Shown one piece after another: positions 44,564 through 55,015 of a stretch of DNA of 64,000 nucleotides. The stretch is from Clostridiaceae bacterium (GTDB lineage: Bacteria; Bacillota; Clostridia; Oscillospirales; Acutalibacteraceae). Below the pieces are notes generated by a model. It saw only the letters and a list, made by a program, of their open reading frames with translations. It made no database searches and was not told where the DNA came from. The DNA is taken from assembly GCA_016288315.1 (NCBI GenBank), contig JAEEYU010000055.1:90417-154416 (forward strand). Direction: 5' to 3'. The number at the start of each line of letters is the position of its first letter. Position 1 is the first letter of the stretch. Made by a program: the position numbers and the translations under genes.

Positions 44564-46452
44564 TGGCAAAAATATCAAATACTCTTAATAACAATGAGCG
44601 TTTGAGTAAAAGAAGAGCAGATCAGAAGTCGAAGCAAAGCAATCTTAATTCAAAACAAAAAAATAATAATAAACACTCAAAATCTGCGTCTCAGAACAGA
44701 CAGAAACTTTCAAACACTCAAAAAACCAAACAATCAAATATCAAATCAAAAAACAGCAAACAATCTTCTCAAAACAATAAGCAAACAAAATCATCTTCGC
44801 CCGTAAGGATTGCTTTTCTCGGCGGATTAAATGAAATCGGCAAAAATATGACGCTTTATGAATTTGAAGGCGATATGTTTATTGTTGATTGCGGTCTGTC
44901 TTTTCCCGAGCAGGAAATGTTCGGTGTTGACCTTGTAATTCCCGACTTTACTTATGTTCAGAGAAATGCCGACAAAATCAAAGGAATTGTAATTACTCAC
45001 GGTCACGAAGACCACATCGGCGGACTTGCTTATCTTTTAAAAACAGCAAATATACCTGTTTACAGCACAAGACTTACCATTGGTCTTATTGAAGGCAAGC
45101 TACGTGAGCACGGCATTCTTGAAAAGGCAAAACTTAATATATGTGCACCGGGTGATGTAATCAAACTTGGCAAATTTGATATTGAGCTGCTTCATGTGAA
45201 TCATTCTATTCCCGATTCACTTGCTCTTGCAATCAGATGCGGTGCGGGAACAATTATTCAGACCGGTGACTTTAAAATCGACACAACTCCCATTGACGGT
45301 GAAATGATTGACCTTGCACGATTCGCGCAGATTGGAAAAGAAGGCGTGCTCTGTATGCTCTCCGATTCAACAAACGCCGAAAGACCCGGCTACACCGAAA
45401 GTGAACGCAAAGTCGGCGAATCGTTTGAAACTCTTTTCAGAAAAGCCAATAACAGAAGAATAATTGTTGCTACATTCGCTTCAAATATTCACAGAGTTCA
45501 GCAGATTATCAATGTTGCCAAAGCCCTAAAAAGAAAAGTAGCTTTATTTGGCAGAAGTCTTGAAAACGTTGTTTCAATCGGTGCTGAACTCGGATACCTT
45601 GACATTCCCGACAATGTTCTTATCAACAGCGATTTAATCAATAAATATTCGCCTCAGGAGCTTGTCATTATTACTACGGGCAGCCAGGGAGAACCGATGT
45701 CTGCATTGTCTCGTATGGCATTTTCGGACCATCGTAAGGTGGAAATTTGCCCCAATGATTATGTAATTATATCTGCGACACCTATTCCCGGCAATGAAAA
45801 AACCGTCGGCAGAGTTGTTAACGAGCTTATGAAACTCGGCGCTGAAGTCGTTTATGAAAAAATGTATGACGTTCACGTGTCAGGTCACGCCTGCCAGGAG
45901 GAACTTAAACTTATGATGGGTATTGTAAACCCTAAGTATTTCATCCCCGTTCACGGTGAACAGAAGCATATGTTCAAACATGCACAGCTTGCTGAAAGTG
46001 TCGGTATTGATAAGAAAAACATTTTTATTGCCGACAATGGTGTAGTTGTTGAATTAACACAGAAGTCTATAAAACAGGCGGCTTCCGTTCCTGCCGACAG
46101 AGTTCTTGTTGACGGCAACGGCGTAGGCGACATAGGAAGCGGCGTTCTTAAAGACAGAAAAAGACTTGCCGAAGACGGAATTGTTGTTATCAGCGCTGCA
46201 ATAGACAGCCAGTCCGGTGAATTGATAAACGGTCCCGAGGTTATTACCAAAGGATTTGTTTATGTCAAGGGCTCAGAAGAAATCCTCGAAGGCGCTGTAA
46301 AAGCAGCAGAGGATGCTATTTACTATTGCTGCGACAATGATATTTACGACTTAAATGCCGTAAAATCCAGAACAAGAGATGCTGTCTTCCGCTATGTTTC
46401 GGATAAAACCAAGAGAAATCCGATGGTTCTTCCCATGATACTGGAGGTTTAA
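44563..46452 (+). CDS. rnj: Ribonuclease J with long low-complexity N-terminal extension
   Basis: 5'-3' exo- and endoribonuclease of RNA decay and maturation in Bacillota. The metallo-beta-lactamase motif HGHEDH is at 146-151, after IAFLGGLNEIGKN; the beta-CASP part carries SDSTNAERPGYT, TTGSQGEP and the HVSGHA metal site. The first 84 residues are almost only Lys, Asn, Ser and Gln, predicted disordered and positively charged, and are missing from Bacillus RNase J (about 555). Total 629. It is first in a run with gdpP, rplI, dnaB, tilS, hpt and ftsH. Confidence 0.93.
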   Translation: MAKISNTLNNNERLSKRRADQKSKQSNLNSKQKNNNKHSKSASQNRQKLSNTQKTKQSNIKSKNSKQSSQNNKQTKSSSPVRIAFLGGLNEIGKNMTLYEFEGDMFIVDCGLSFPEQEMFGVDLVIPDFTYVQRNADKIKGIVITHGHEDHIGGLAYLLKTANIPVYSTRLTIGLIEGKLREHGILEKAKLNICAPGDVIKLGKFDIELLHVNHSIPDSLALAIRCGAGTIIQTGDFKIDTTPIDGEMIDLARFAQIGKEGVLCMLSDSTNAERPGYTESERKVGESFETLFRKANNRRIIVATFASNIHRVQQIINVAKALKRKVALFGRSLENVVSIGAELGYLDIPDNVLINSDLINKYSPQELVIITTGSQGEPMSALSRMAFSDHRKVEICPNDYVIISATPIPGNEKTVGRVVNELMKLGAEVVYEKMYDVHVSGHACQEELKLMMGIVNPKYFIPVHGEQKHMFKHAQLAESVGIDKKNIFIADNGVVVELTQKSIKQAASVPADRVLVDGNGVGDIGSGVLKDRKRLAEDGIVVISAAIDSQSGELINGPEVITKGFVYVKGSEEILEGAVKAAEDAIYYCCDNDIYDLNAVKSRTRDAVFRYVSDKTKRNPMVLPMILEV

Positions 46453-46455
46453 TCA

Positions 46456-48420
46456 ATGAATACGTATTTACAGCGCAATAATCTGTTCTACGTTGCGGCT
46501 ATTGCCGCAGCGTCGGTGTGCGCTGTAATCACTTCATTTTTTTCACCTTTGCTTTCTTTCGTTGAGGCGGCTCTTATTATTCTTTTTTCGTTGTGGGTAA
46601 TAATCAGTGACAGATATTACAGAAGACATTCTCGAAAATATCTACTCAAGCTTTCAAAAAAACTTGATTTTTCCAAAGAGAAAGTTCTTAACAAATTGCC
46701 CTTTCCTGCAATAGTTTGCGCAAGTGACGGAACAATTAACTGGTGCAGCGAAAAATTCCTTAACAGAGTAATAGGTGACAAATCTGTTGTTGAAGGCAAT
46801 ATTGCCGCTTATATTAACGGTAAAGATTTGTTTGAAATAATCAATGCAGAAGAAACTGCCGTCTTTGTCAATAACCGCTCGTATTCTGTTTTTTCGTATT
46901 CATATGATTCAGACGGAATTACCAATTATGTTTTGTTTTATATTGATGTTTCTGATTTAAGAGAAATCGAAAAAAAATATAATTCAACAAAGCCCTGTGT
47001 AATATATATTGAAGCGGATAATGTCGGTGATACACGTCTTGATTTACGTGACAGTGAACGTGCGGAAATCCGAAGCATTGTTGAAGGCGAAATAGAAAAA
47101 TGGACCGGCAATTACTCCTGCATAATGAAGCGTCTCAATGAGAGCAGATATATTATTATTGCCGAAAAATCAGATGTCGATAAAATGATTGAATCAAAAT
47201 TCTCAGTTCTTGATTCAGTTAGAGATATCAGATATAAAGATATGCTTGTGCGTGCATCACTTTCAATCGGTGTTGCAAGCGGAGAAACATTTGTTGAATG
47301 TGAATCCCGGGCAAGAAAAGCGCTTGATATGTCAATAGGTCGCGGCGGTGACCAGGCAGCAGTCGCAAACAGTAATTCTTATGATTTTTACGGCGGAGTT
47401 TCAAAGAGTGTTGAGAAGCAGGGCAGGGTAGAAACAAGAATTATAGGTTCTGCATTTTCCGAGCTAATTGAAGGCAGTGACGATGTTATTGTTATGGGTC
47501 ACAGGAATCCTGACCTCGATGCAATCGGCGCCGCACTCGGAGTTTGTGCCGCTTGTGAAGCCGTAGGTATTCCCGCTTTTATAGCTACAGATAAGAATAA
47601 TACTCTATGCTCGACGCTTATTGAAAGAATTCTCAGCGATGAAAATCAGAGTGTATCCATTATTGACGAACAAACCGCACTGAATCTTCTTGATAAAAAG
47701 ACATTACTTGTCATTGTTGACACTCATATAAAGAATTATGTTGAATTCCCCGAAGTTTATAACAAAGCCACATCTGTTTTTGTTATCGACCATCACAGAA
47801 AATCAGTCGGTTATATTGATAATGCAGTTGTATTTTATCATAATCCGGGTGCTTCTTCGGCATGTGAGATGGTAACTGAATTACTTCAATACACAGGGAC
47901 TGAAATTAATATGTCTAAGCTTACCGCCGAGTCGCTTCTTGCCGGTATTATGCTTGATACAAAGAATTTCGTTCTCGGAACCGGAGTCCGGACATTTCAG
48001 GCAGCCGCTTTCCTGCGTAAAAACGGCGCTGATACTGTCAGCGTTCATAAAATGTTTGCCAATTCGCTTGACAGCTATATAATGAGAAACAACATTGTTT
48101 CAAATTCAAAACAATACAATAACTGCGCAATTTCAGTCGCTGACTTTGATTCACCTGACATCAGAGTTATTTGTTCTCAGGCAGCTGATGAAATGATGAA
48201 TATTCAAGGTGTAAAAGCATCATTTGTTATTTATTCGCTGAATAAAAATATTTGCATTTCCGCCAGGTCGTATGGTGAGAGAAATGTTCAGATTATTATG
48301 GAAGAATTCGGCGGAGGCGGTCATCAGTCAATGGCGGCGGCGCAGATTCCTTCAGGTTCGTCCACAGTTAAAGACGTTTTAAAGAAATTAATTGAAACCA
48401 TAGATGAAAAGTATAATTGA
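46456..48420 (+). CDS. gdpP: Cyclic-di-AMP phosphodiesterase GdpP (YybT) family
   Basis: Degrades the second messenger c-di-AMP. The 654 residues run: two membrane helices (about 12-60), a PAS-like domain (about 75-165), a degenerate GGDEF domain (about 170-310) without the active-site motif, and a DHH-DHHA1 phosphoesterase. Metal-site motifs MGHRNPDLDAIG, VDTH, DHH at 445-447 and the late GGGGHQSMAAAQ are all present. GGAGG lies 7 bases before the ATG. The gdpP-rplI-dnaB order is the same as in Bacillus and other Firmicutes. Confidence 0.94.
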   Translation: MNTYLQRNNLFYVAAIAAASVCAVITSFFSPLLSFVEAALIILFSLWVIISDRYYRRHSRKYLLKLSKKLDFSKEKVLNKLPFPAIVCASDGTINWCSEKFLNRVIGDKSVVEGNIAAYINGKDLFEIINAEETAVFVNNRSYSVFSYSYDSDGITNYVLFYIDVSDLREIEKKYNSTKPCVIYIEADNVGDTRLDLRDSERAEIRSIVEGEIEKWTGNYSCIMKRLNESRYIIIAEKSDVDKMIESKFSVLDSVRDIRYKDMLVRASLSIGVASGETFVECESRARKALDMSIGRGGDQAAVANSNSYDFYGGVSKSVEKQGRVETRIIGSAFSELIEGSDDVIVMGHRNPDLDAIGAALGVCAACEAVGIPAFIATDKNNTLCSTLIERILSDENQSVSIIDEQTALNLLDKKTLLVIVDTHIKNYVEFPEVYNKATSVFVIDHHRKSVGYIDNAVVFYHNPGASSACEMVTELLQYTGTEINMSKLTAESLLAGIMLDTKNFVLGTGVRTFQAAAFLRKNGADTVSVHKMFANSLDSYIMRNNIVSNSKQYNNCAISVADFDSPDIRVICSQAADEMMNIQGVKASFVIYSLNKNICISARSYGERNVQIIMEEFGGGGHQSMAAAQIPSGSSTVKDVLKKLIETIDEKYN

Positions 48421-48435
48421 TTAAGGAGAGTAATT

Positions 48436-48876
48436 ATGAAAGTTGTTCTGCTTCAGGATGTTAAATCTCTCGGCAAAAAAGGTGAACTTGTAAATGTATC
48501 CGACGGATATGCACGTAACTTCCTTTTCCCGAGAAAGCTCGCCGGTGAAGCTAATTCCCAGGCGATGAGTGAACTTAAAAACAGAGAAAATGCAGAGAAA
48601 CACCGCCTTGCGGTTGAACTTGAAAACTCAAAAAAATTCGCTGCTTCACTGGAAGGTAAAACAGTCAAAGTAACTGCAAAGGCAGGAGCAAACGGCAAGC
48701 TTTTCGGTTCCGTAACAACCAAAGATATTGCAGACGCAATCTCAAAACAGTTTTCTGTTAATGTTGACAGACATAAAATCAGCGCAGAGGACATTAAAAA
48801 CTGCGGAACATACCCTGCCGAAATTAAATTTCCTCAGGGTATAAGCGCAAACATCTTTGTTCTTGTTACAGAATAA
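48436..48876 (+). CDS. rplI: 50S ribosomal protein L9
   Basis: 146-residue bL9 with its two domains joined by the usual long helix. The N-terminus reads [17 protein letters not shown], followed by [16 protein letters not shown], the signature of the rRNA-binding head. AAGGAG precedes the ATG by 6 bases. It sits between gdpP and dnaB as in many Firmicutes. Confidence 0.97.
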   Translation: MKVVLLQDVKSLGKKGELVNVSDGYARNFLFPRKLAGEANSQAMSELKNRENAEKHRLAVELENSKKFAASLEGKTVKVTAKAGANGKLFGSVTTKDIADAISKQFSVNVDRHKISAEDIKNCGTYPAEIKFPQGISANIFVLVTE

Positions 48877-48892
48877 TCTGAAGAGGTTTTTT

Positions 48893-50278
48893 ATGGCAGA
48901 CTCAACTTTTGTTTCATTGGATAATATTGAAATGCCCTACAGCCTTGAAGCTGAACAGGCTGTGCTGGGAAGTGTTTTATCCGATCCGTCATGTTTACCG
49001 AGTGTAACATCATACCTTAATTCGGATCATTTTTATATACCCGAGCACCGTGCTATTTTCACGGCTGTTCTCACTGCTGACAATACTGGAAGGGTTGACC
49101 CTCTTGCTGTTCTTGATATTCTTGTCAAAAACGGAACATTTGAAAGCAAAGCGGGTAAAGACTATCTCTTCCAGATAGCACAGATGGTTCCGTCAACGGC
49201 CAATATTGACACCTATGTAAAAATTGTCAGAGAAAAGTCATATATACGTTCTCTTATAACTCTTTCTCGTGATACCATTGAAGACGCCAGTTCTCAGAAA
49301 AAATCAGCTGATGAGATTCTTGATACCGCTGAGCAGAGAATCTATGATATCCGTCAGGGCAGAAATGTCAACGCACCTTCAAGGTTAAGCGACATTATGT
49401 TTAACGAGGTTTTTGAGAATCTCAAAAACATTACCGGTGAAGATAAAGATAAATATAAAGGATTTACAACCGGTTTTTCAGACCTCGACAATGTTATGAC
49501 CGGCCTGAATAAATCAGACCTTATTCTTATAGGCGCAAGACCTGCCATGGGAAAAACAAGCTTTGCTTTGAATATTGCAAGAAACGTCTCTGCAATAGCA
49601 AAAAAGAGAGTCCTGTTCTTCTCCCTTGAAATGAGTAAGGAGCAGCTGGCTCAGCGTGTGCTTGCAACTGAGGCAAGAGTTTCAAGCTCAAAAATGCGTA
49701 ACGGCTACATTACTGAAGATGAATGGCAAAGGCTGTTCACTGCAGCTGAAGTTCTGAACGGTTGCGAGTTATATTTTGATGATACGGCAAATATTACCGT
49801 AACAGAAATGAAAGCAAAAACGCGCAAATTAAAAGGCGTTGACTGCGTTATTATTGACTACCTCGGTCTTATTACTTCAAATAAAAGAACTGAAAACAGA
49901 ACAACTGAAGTCAGTGATATTACACGTAATCTGAAAATGATGGCAAAGGAATTAAAAATTCCCGTTATTTGCTGCGCTCAGTTAAACCGCGGAACAGAAG
50001 GCAGGGGCAAAAGCCACAGACCTCAGCTTTCGGAGCTTCGCGAATCCGGCTCAATTGAGCAGGATGCCGATATTGTTTTAATGCTTTACCGTGAAGATTA
50101 CTATCAGAATGAAAAGGATGACAATGAACCCGTAACCGAAGAAGAGGCAAAAGGACCTAAAACTGTTGAAGTCATAGTTGCCAAAAACAGGCACGGTGAA
50201 ACGGGAACAGTTAAATTCAACTGGGATGCGGAACATACTTTGTTTATCGGAAAAGAGAGAATTCACAATGATATGTAA
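48893..50278 (+). CDS. dnaB: Replicative DNA helicase DnaB
   Basis: Hexameric 5'-3' helicase of the replication fork (called DnaC in Bacillus). Start chosen at ATG 48893, with GAAGAGG about 6 bases upstream. An N-terminal primase-interaction domain (about 10-150) starts PYSLEAEQAVLGSVL; the RecA-like motor has Walker A GARPAMGKT from residue 214, then LFFSLEMSKEQL and the VIIDYLGL Walker B. No intein. About 461 residues, normal. Its end overlaps the tilS start by 11 bases. Confidence 0.96.
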   Translation: MADSTFVSLDNIEMPYSLEAEQAVLGSVLSDPSCLPSVTSYLNSDHFYIPEHRAIFTAVLTADNTGRVDPLAVLDILVKNGTFESKAGKDYLFQIAQMVPSTANIDTYVKIVREKSYIRSLITLSRDTIEDASSQKKSADEILDTAEQRIYDIRQGRNVNAPSRLSDIMFNEVFENLKNITGEDKDKYKGFTTGFSDLDNVMTGLNKSDLILIGARPAMGKTSFALNIARNVSAIAKKRVLFFSLEMSKEQLAQRVLATEARVSSSKMRNGYITEDEWQRLFTAAEVLNGCELYFDDTANITVTEMKAKTRKLKGVDCVIIDYLGLITSNKRTENRTTEVSDITRNLKMMAKELKIPVICCAQLNRGTEGRGKSHRPQLSELRESGSIEQDADIVLMLYREDYYQNEKDDNEPVTEEEAKGPKTVEVIVAKNRHGETGTVKFNWDAEHTLFIGKERIHNDM

Positions 50279-51605
50279 GGTTCGCAGAACCATTGAAAAA
50301 TACTCAATGATTAAAAAAGGCGACAGTGTAGTAGTTGCCCTTTCCGGAGGCGCCGACTCAATGTGCCTTCTGCATATTCTTTGTTTGCTCAAAGATGAGA
50401 TAGGTTTTACCGTTTCGGCTGCTCATGTTAATCATTGCATCAGAGGGGCTGAAGCTGAACGCGACAATGAATTTGTCAGAGATTACTGCGAAAAAAACAG
50501 CATAAGATTTGACTGTTGCAAAATTGATGTTCCCGCTGTTTCGGCAGAAACCGGCGAAGGGATAGAAGAATGCGGCAGAAGGTTAAGATACTCTTTTTTA
50601 AATAAAACCGCAGACGGAGGTCTGATTGCAACCGCTCATAATCTTAATGACAGAATTGAAACCTTTATTTTCAATTTCACAAGAGGGGCTGGCTTGAACG
50701 GACTTTGTTCAATTCCGCCTGTAAGAGATAATATTATCAGACCTTTGATTGATTGCTCTCGCGAGGAAATTGAAGAATATTGTTCTGTCAATTCAATTCC
50801 TTATGTTACCGACAGTTCAAATTCGGATGTAGCATATTCAAGAAACAGAATCAGGCACAATATTTTACCTCAGATGAAATCGATTAATTCTGCGTTTGAA
50901 AATTCCGCTCTAAGATGTTTTGATTCTATTAACATTGATAATGATTATTTATCTACAATTGCTTATGGTCTTGTAAAAAAATCATTTAAAAACGGTTTTT
51001 ATGATATTGATTTTTTTAAAGAAGAACATCCTTCAATTAAAAACAGGGTTATTTCTGAAATTGTCAAAGAAAAAACCGGAATTACTCCGGACAGCAATAC
51101 AATTAATAAAATCAGTGAATTGGTTTTCTCAGGGGGAGTCACTCAGATATCTTCCGGTTTAACGCTGAGAGTAAGAAATAATATACTGGACTTTCCTGTA
51201 ATTACCGAAACTGAGAATTGGAAAACAGAGTGTATTCAGGGCGTAAATTCGCTTCCGGGTGCTGTTGTGGAAGTTGAATATATTAATAAAGATACAAATG
51301 TTTATTCACAAAATGATAAAACAAATTTGCTAATATATAATATTGACAGCGATAAATTGAACGGTAATGTGTATTTCAGAAATCGAATTGACGGTGACAG
51401 TTTTCGACCGGCTGGGCGCAACTGCACCAAAACTTTGAAAAAAGCTTTTAATGAAAAACATATTAAACCGGAAGAACGCAATAGCATTATCATTTGCTGC
51501 GATGATGAAGGAATAGTATTTGTTGAAGGTATCGGAACAGATGAAAGAGTGGCTGTTACGTCATCAACTCAAAGAATAACAAGATTTACTGTCAGGAGAA
51601 ATTAA
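50268..51605 (+). CDS. tilS: tRNA(Ile)-lysidine synthase
   Basis: Converts C34 of the CAU-anticodon tRNA-Ile to lysidine, so that it reads AUA. PP-loop SGGADS is at 26-31; AAHVNHCIRG, TAHNLNDRIETF and RNRIRHNILP follow. The C-terminal TilS-C domain is present (FRNRIDGDSFRPAG and following). About 445 residues. Start at ATG 50268 inside the dnaB end, with AGAGA upstream; the longer frame from 50178 would overlap dnaB by 100 bases. tilS-hpt-ftsH is a conserved trio in Firmicutes. Confidence 0.94.
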   Translation: MICKVRRTIEKYSMIKKGDSVVVALSGGADSMCLLHILCLLKDEIGFTVSAAHVNHCIRGAEAERDNEFVRDYCEKNSIRFDCCKIDVPAVSAETGEGIEECGRRLRYSFLNKTADGGLIATAHNLNDRIETFIFNFTRGAGLNGLCSIPPVRDNIIRPLIDCSREEIEEYCSVNSIPYVTDSSNSDVAYSRNRIRHNILPQMKSINSAFENSALRCFDSINIDNDYLSTIAYGLVKKSFKNGFYDIDFFKEEHPSIKNRVISEIVKEKTGITPDSNTINKISELVFSGGVTQISSGLTLRVRNNILDFPVITETENWKTECIQGVNSLPGAVVEVEYINKDTNVYSQNDKTNLLIYNIDSDKLNGNVYFRNRIDGDSFRPAGRNCTKTLKKAFNEKHIKPEERNSIIICCDDEGIVFVEGIGTDERVAVTSSTQRITRFTVRRN

Positions 51606-51607
51606 TT

Positions 51608-52162
51608 ATGCTTAATGATGCTGAAAAAATCCTTATCTCTGAAGATGAGTTACATAATATAGTTTCAAGACTCGGTTCGCAGATTACCTCAGATTATAAA
51701 GGCAAAAACCTTCTTTTGGTTAGTGTGTTAAAAGGCGCAGTTGTATTTATGACAGATCTTATGCGTGAAATTAAGATTCCGTGCAAAATTGATTTTATGG
51801 CAACGTCAAGTTATGTCGGAGCAAAATCTACCGGCGTTGTAAAGATTATAAAAGACCTTGATGAACCGATCGAAGGTATGGATGTTCTTATTGTGGAGGA
51901 TATTCTGGATTCAGGCAGAACACTCAGCTACATTACATCTATCCTTCTCAAACGTAATCCTGCATCGCTTAAAATATGCACTCTTCTTGACAAACCCTCT
52001 GCAAGAGTTGTTGATACAGTTCAGCCGGATTATGTAGGTGCTGAGGTTGAAGATCAGTTTGTAATCGGCTACGGTCTTGATTATAATGAAAAATACAGGA
52101 ATCTTCCTTGTATAGCAATTTTGAAAAAAGAAATATATCAAAACAACGGCAGTAAGGAGTGA
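51608..52162 (+). CDS. hpt: Hypoxanthine phosphoribosyltransferase
   Basis: Salvages hypoxanthine and guanine to IMP and GMP. The PRPP loop [14 protein letters not shown] is diagnostic. 184 residues is normal. AGGAGA lies before the ATG, two bases after the tilS stop. It is followed by ftsH, the usual Firmicutes order. Confidence 0.95.
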   Translation: MLNDAEKILISEDELHNIVSRLGSQITSDYKGKNLLLVSVLKGAVVFMTDLMREIKIPCKIDFMATSSYVGAKSTGVVKIIKDLDEPIEGMDVLIVEDILDSGRTLSYITSILLKRNPASLKICTLLDKPSARVVDTVQPDYVGAEVEDQFVIGYGLDYNEKYRNLPCIAILKKEIYQNNGSKE

Positions 52163-52170
52163 TTATTCTC

Positions 52171-54141
52171 TTGAACAATAATAATGAAAACCCCGGTAAA
52201 AAACCGGCAGTCAGCAAAATACTGTCAATTTTGCCTTATATTCTGATTCCGGTTCTGATTATATTCGGCATTTCTTTTTTTGCTGATTCAAAACAAACAG
52301 AAAAAAAGCAATACTATGAAATAGTTCAGCTTTTCAATGACGGCGAAATAACGGCTTACTCTCTTAATGTCAGTAACGGCGCATTGACTTACTACACAAA
52401 AACCGACGGAAAAAAAGCAAATACATACACCGTTCCCAGTGTCAGCGTATTTATTGATGACGTTCACAAATCGGTTATGGAGCATAACGCAAAAGCCAAA
52501 AATGAAAGTGAAGTAATAAAAGCCGACTATATTTCCGGCGCAGCAAACCAATGGCTGATAAGCATTCTTCCTACAGCCGCAATGGTTATTTTCCTTGCGA
52601 TTCTTACATTTATAATGTTCCGCAGAATGAACAATACAATGAATATGGAGAATAACCGTGCAATCGGATTCGGCAAAGCAAAAGTCAAAATGGTAAAGGA
52701 TGAAAAACGCAAAACCACATTTGAAGATGTTGCAGGTGCCGATGAAGAAAAAGAAGAATTACAGGAAATTGTCGAATATTTAAAAGCACCCGAAAAGTTT
52801 AATAAACTCGGCGCGCGAATTCCGAAAGGTGTTCTTCTTGTCGGCCCTCCCGGCACAGGCAAAACTTTAATTGCAAGGGCAGTCGCCGGCGAAGCTAACG
52901 TTCCTTTCTTCTCAATTTCTGGTTCGGATTTTGTTGAGATGTATGTCGGCGTCGGCGCATCCAGAGTCCGTGATTTGTTTGACCAGGCAAAAAAGAATTC
53001 ACCTTCAATTATATTCATTGATGAAATAGATGCCGTCGGCAGGCACAGAGGCGCAGGAATGGGCGGCGGTCACGATGAAAGAGAACAAACGCTCAACCAG
53101 CTTCTTGTTGAAATGGACGGTTTCGGAGCAAATGAGGGTGTTATCATAATCGCTGCAACAAACCGACCGGATATACTCGACCCCGCTTTATTAAGACCGG
53201 GCAGGTTTGACAGACAGGTTACCGTCAATTATCCGGACACAAAAGGCAGAGAGGCAATTCTTCGTGTTCATGCCGCAAATAAACCTTTGGGTCCCGACGT
53301 TGAGCTTGACAAAGTTGCTCATTCCACTGTCGGTTTCACAGGTGCCGACCTTGAAAACCTTCTCAATGAAGCTGCTCTTCTTGCTGCAAGAAGAGGCAAA
53401 ATGGCAGTAACTATGGCTGAAATTGATGAAGCGACAATCAAAGTTCTTGTCGGCACAGAAAAGAAATCGCACAGAATGAACGAGCATGAGAAAAAGCTTA
53501 CATCTTACCATGAAGCAGGTCATGCTGTTGCAGGATTCTATCTTGAAAATGAAGACCCCGTTCAGCAGATATCCATTATTCCGAGAGGTATGGCAGGCGG
53601 CTATACTCTTCACAGACCGACTGAAGATAAAAGCTACCAGTCAAAGAAAGGAATGCTCGATTCTCTTGTAACACTTCTCGGCGGCCGTGTTGCGGAAGCA
53701 TTGACAATGGGAGATGTATCGACAGGTGCTTCAAATGACATTGAACGCGCTACGGATTTAGCAAGAAAAATGGTTACAAGATACGGTATGAGCGAAAAAC
53801 TCGGTCCCATAGCTTTCGGTCAGGGCAATGATGAAGTTTTCCTTGGCAAGGATTACGGTCATACCAGAAACTATTCCGAAAAGGTTGCAGCTGAAATTGA
53901 TGCAGAAATTGAGCGTATAATCAATGAAGCTTATGACAGAACAAAATCAATTCTCAGTGAACACATCGATAAGCTGGAAGCTGTTGCCGCAAGGCTGTTT
54001 GATAAAGAGAAAATCGAGGGGGATGAATTCCTCAGAATAATGAACGGCGAACCCGAACCTGATACTATATCACAGGTGCAGGAAGAAACAGTTCCGGAAG
54101 TTGAATTTAGCGACACGGTTTCTGAGTCTGATACCGATTAA
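52171..54141 (+). CDS. ftsH: ATP-dependent zinc metalloprotease FtsH
   Basis: Membrane-bound AAA+ protease that removes damaged membrane proteins and regulators. Two membrane helices (about 15-37 and 125-147) flank a small external domain. Walker A GPPGTGKT is at 225-232, the second region of homology ([19 protein letters not shown]) is intact, and the zinc site is HEAGH at 447-451. An acidic tail closes the 656 residues. Start chosen at TTG 52171, 11 bases after AAGGAG; an in-frame GTG at 52159 overlaps that site. A terminator follows. Confidence 0.95.
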   Translation: MNNNNENPGKKPAVSKILSILPYILIPVLIIFGISFFADSKQTEKKQYYEIVQLFNDGEITAYSLNVSNGALTYYTKTDGKKANTYTVPSVSVFIDDVHKSVMEHNAKAKNESEVIKADYISGAANQWLISILPTAAMVIFLAILTFIMFRRMNNTMNMENNRAIGFGKAKVKMVKDEKRKTTFEDVAGADEEKEELQEIVEYLKAPEKFNKLGARIPKGVLLVGPPGTGKTLIARAVAGEANVPFFSISGSDFVEMYVGVGASRVRDLFDQAKKNSPSIIFIDEIDAVGRHRGAGMGGGHDEREQTLNQLLVEMDGFGANEGVIIIAATNRPDILDPALLRPGRFDRQVTVNYPDTKGREAILRVHAANKPLGPDVELDKVAHSTVGFTGADLENLLNEAALLAARRGKMAVTMAEIDEATIKVLVGTEKKSHRMNEHEKKLTSYHEAGHAVAGFYLENEDPVQQISIIPRGMAGGYTLHRPTEDKSYQSKKGMLDSLVTLLGGRVAEALTMGDVSTGASNDIERATDLARKMVTRYGMSEKLGPIAFGQGNDEVFLGKDYGHTRNYSEKVAAEIDAEIERIINEAYDRTKSILSEHIDKLEAVAARLFDKEKIEGDEFLRIMNGEPEPDTISQVQEETVPEVEFSDTVSESDTD

Positions 54142-54156
54142 TTCCTTTATTAAATC

Positions 54157-54183
54157 AGAGAGTCATTTTAAAGGTGACTCTCT
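54157..54183 (+). terminator. Terminator of the rnj-ftsH run
   Basis: Nine-bp stem AGAGAGTCA/TGACTCTCT with a 9-base loop, then CTC and a run of seven T. Confidence 0.85.
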
Positions 54184-54192
54184 CTTTTTTTA

Positions 54193-54221
54193 TTGATTTA
54201 ATATAATGCTTATGATAAAAT
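54193..54221 (+). promoter_or_regulatory. Promoter of the phosphoesterase gene, with very short leader
   Basis: TTGATT (54193-54198), 17 bases, TAAAAT (54216-54221). GGTGAT follows after 6 bases and the ATG 5 bases later. Confidence 0.5.
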
Positions 54222-54238
54222 TATTCAGGTGATAAATT

Positions 54239-54943
54239 ATGAAAATAGGTGTCTTTACCGACTCGCACTACTGCACATTGAAATTTGATGATGACAGAAA
54301 TCCGGAACTTACAGCCGGCAAAATTAAGTCAATGCTGGATGATTTTAAAAACAATGGCATTGACAGAATATTCTGCCTGGGCGATTTACTTCATTTTGAA
54401 ACTGATGCTAAGCAAAATCTGAATAATCTTGAGTATATAGCGGATTTAATTAATTCATATAATATTCCGTTCACGCTTATTCCCGGCAACCATGACTGCG
54501 AAATATTCACAAAAGAAGAATATGCAAAAATATCGGGCTTTGATATTGCGCCTTTCTGTTATGAAACCGAGAAATCAAAACTGATTTTAATTGACGCCTG
54601 CTGTGATGATGACGGGACTCCTCATCTTCCGCCTGAAAACGACTGGACGAATTCTTATGTTCCGCTTTCTCAGATTGAATGGTTAAAAAAAGAATTATCT
54701 TCCACGTCGAAAAATTGTTATGTTTTTACGCATCAATGCCTCGATTACAGTGTTGAGTGTCACCATATTATCAGAAATGCAGTTGTTATAAATTCAATCA
54801 TTTATGATGCAGGCAACGTTAAACACGTTTACAGCGGTCATTATCACCCGGGTAAAGAAAGCGTTATCAATTCAATAGATTATACTACTTTGAAAGCGAT
54901 GGTTCTCGGAGAGGATAATTCTTATATTATAATTGAAATATAA
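54239..54943 (+). CDS. Calcineurin-like metallophosphoesterase
   Basis: 234 residues without signal peptide or membrane helix. The dinuclear metal motifs are in order: FTDSHYC, CLGDLLHF, PGNHDCE, VFTHQCLD and SGHYHPG. Members of this family hydrolyse phosphomonoesters, diesters or nucleotides; the substrate cannot be told here. It has its own promoter; trxB follows after 72 bases with a separate promoter. Confidence 0.82.
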   Translation: MKIGVFTDSHYCTLKFDDDRNPELTAGKIKSMLDDFKNNGIDRIFCLGDLLHFETDAKQNLNNLEYIADLINSYNIPFTLIPGNHDCEIFTKEEYAKISGFDIAPFCYETEKSKLILIDACCDDDGTPHLPPENDWTNSYVPLSQIEWLKKELSSTSKNCYVFTHQCLDYSVECHHIIRNAVVINSIIYDAGNVKHVYSGHYHPGKESVINSIDYTTLKAMVLGEDNSYIIIEI

Positions 54944-54957
54944 TTTATATTGCTTTA

Positions 54958-54986
54958 TTGACATTTATTTTTAAAATATTTATACT
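54958..54986 (+). promoter_or_regulatory. Promoter of trxB-M28-fhs
   Basis: TTGACA (54958-54963), 17 bases, TATACT (54981-54986), about 30 bases before the trxB ATG. Confidence 0.65.
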
Positions 54987-55015
54987 TAAAATATATTTTT
55001 ACAGGAAGTATAAAA

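Noticed and set aside
46970-47390. GGDEF cyclase activity in the GdpP-like protein
   Set aside because: The domain is degenerate, as in all GdpP proteins, and lacks a recognisable GGDEF active site.
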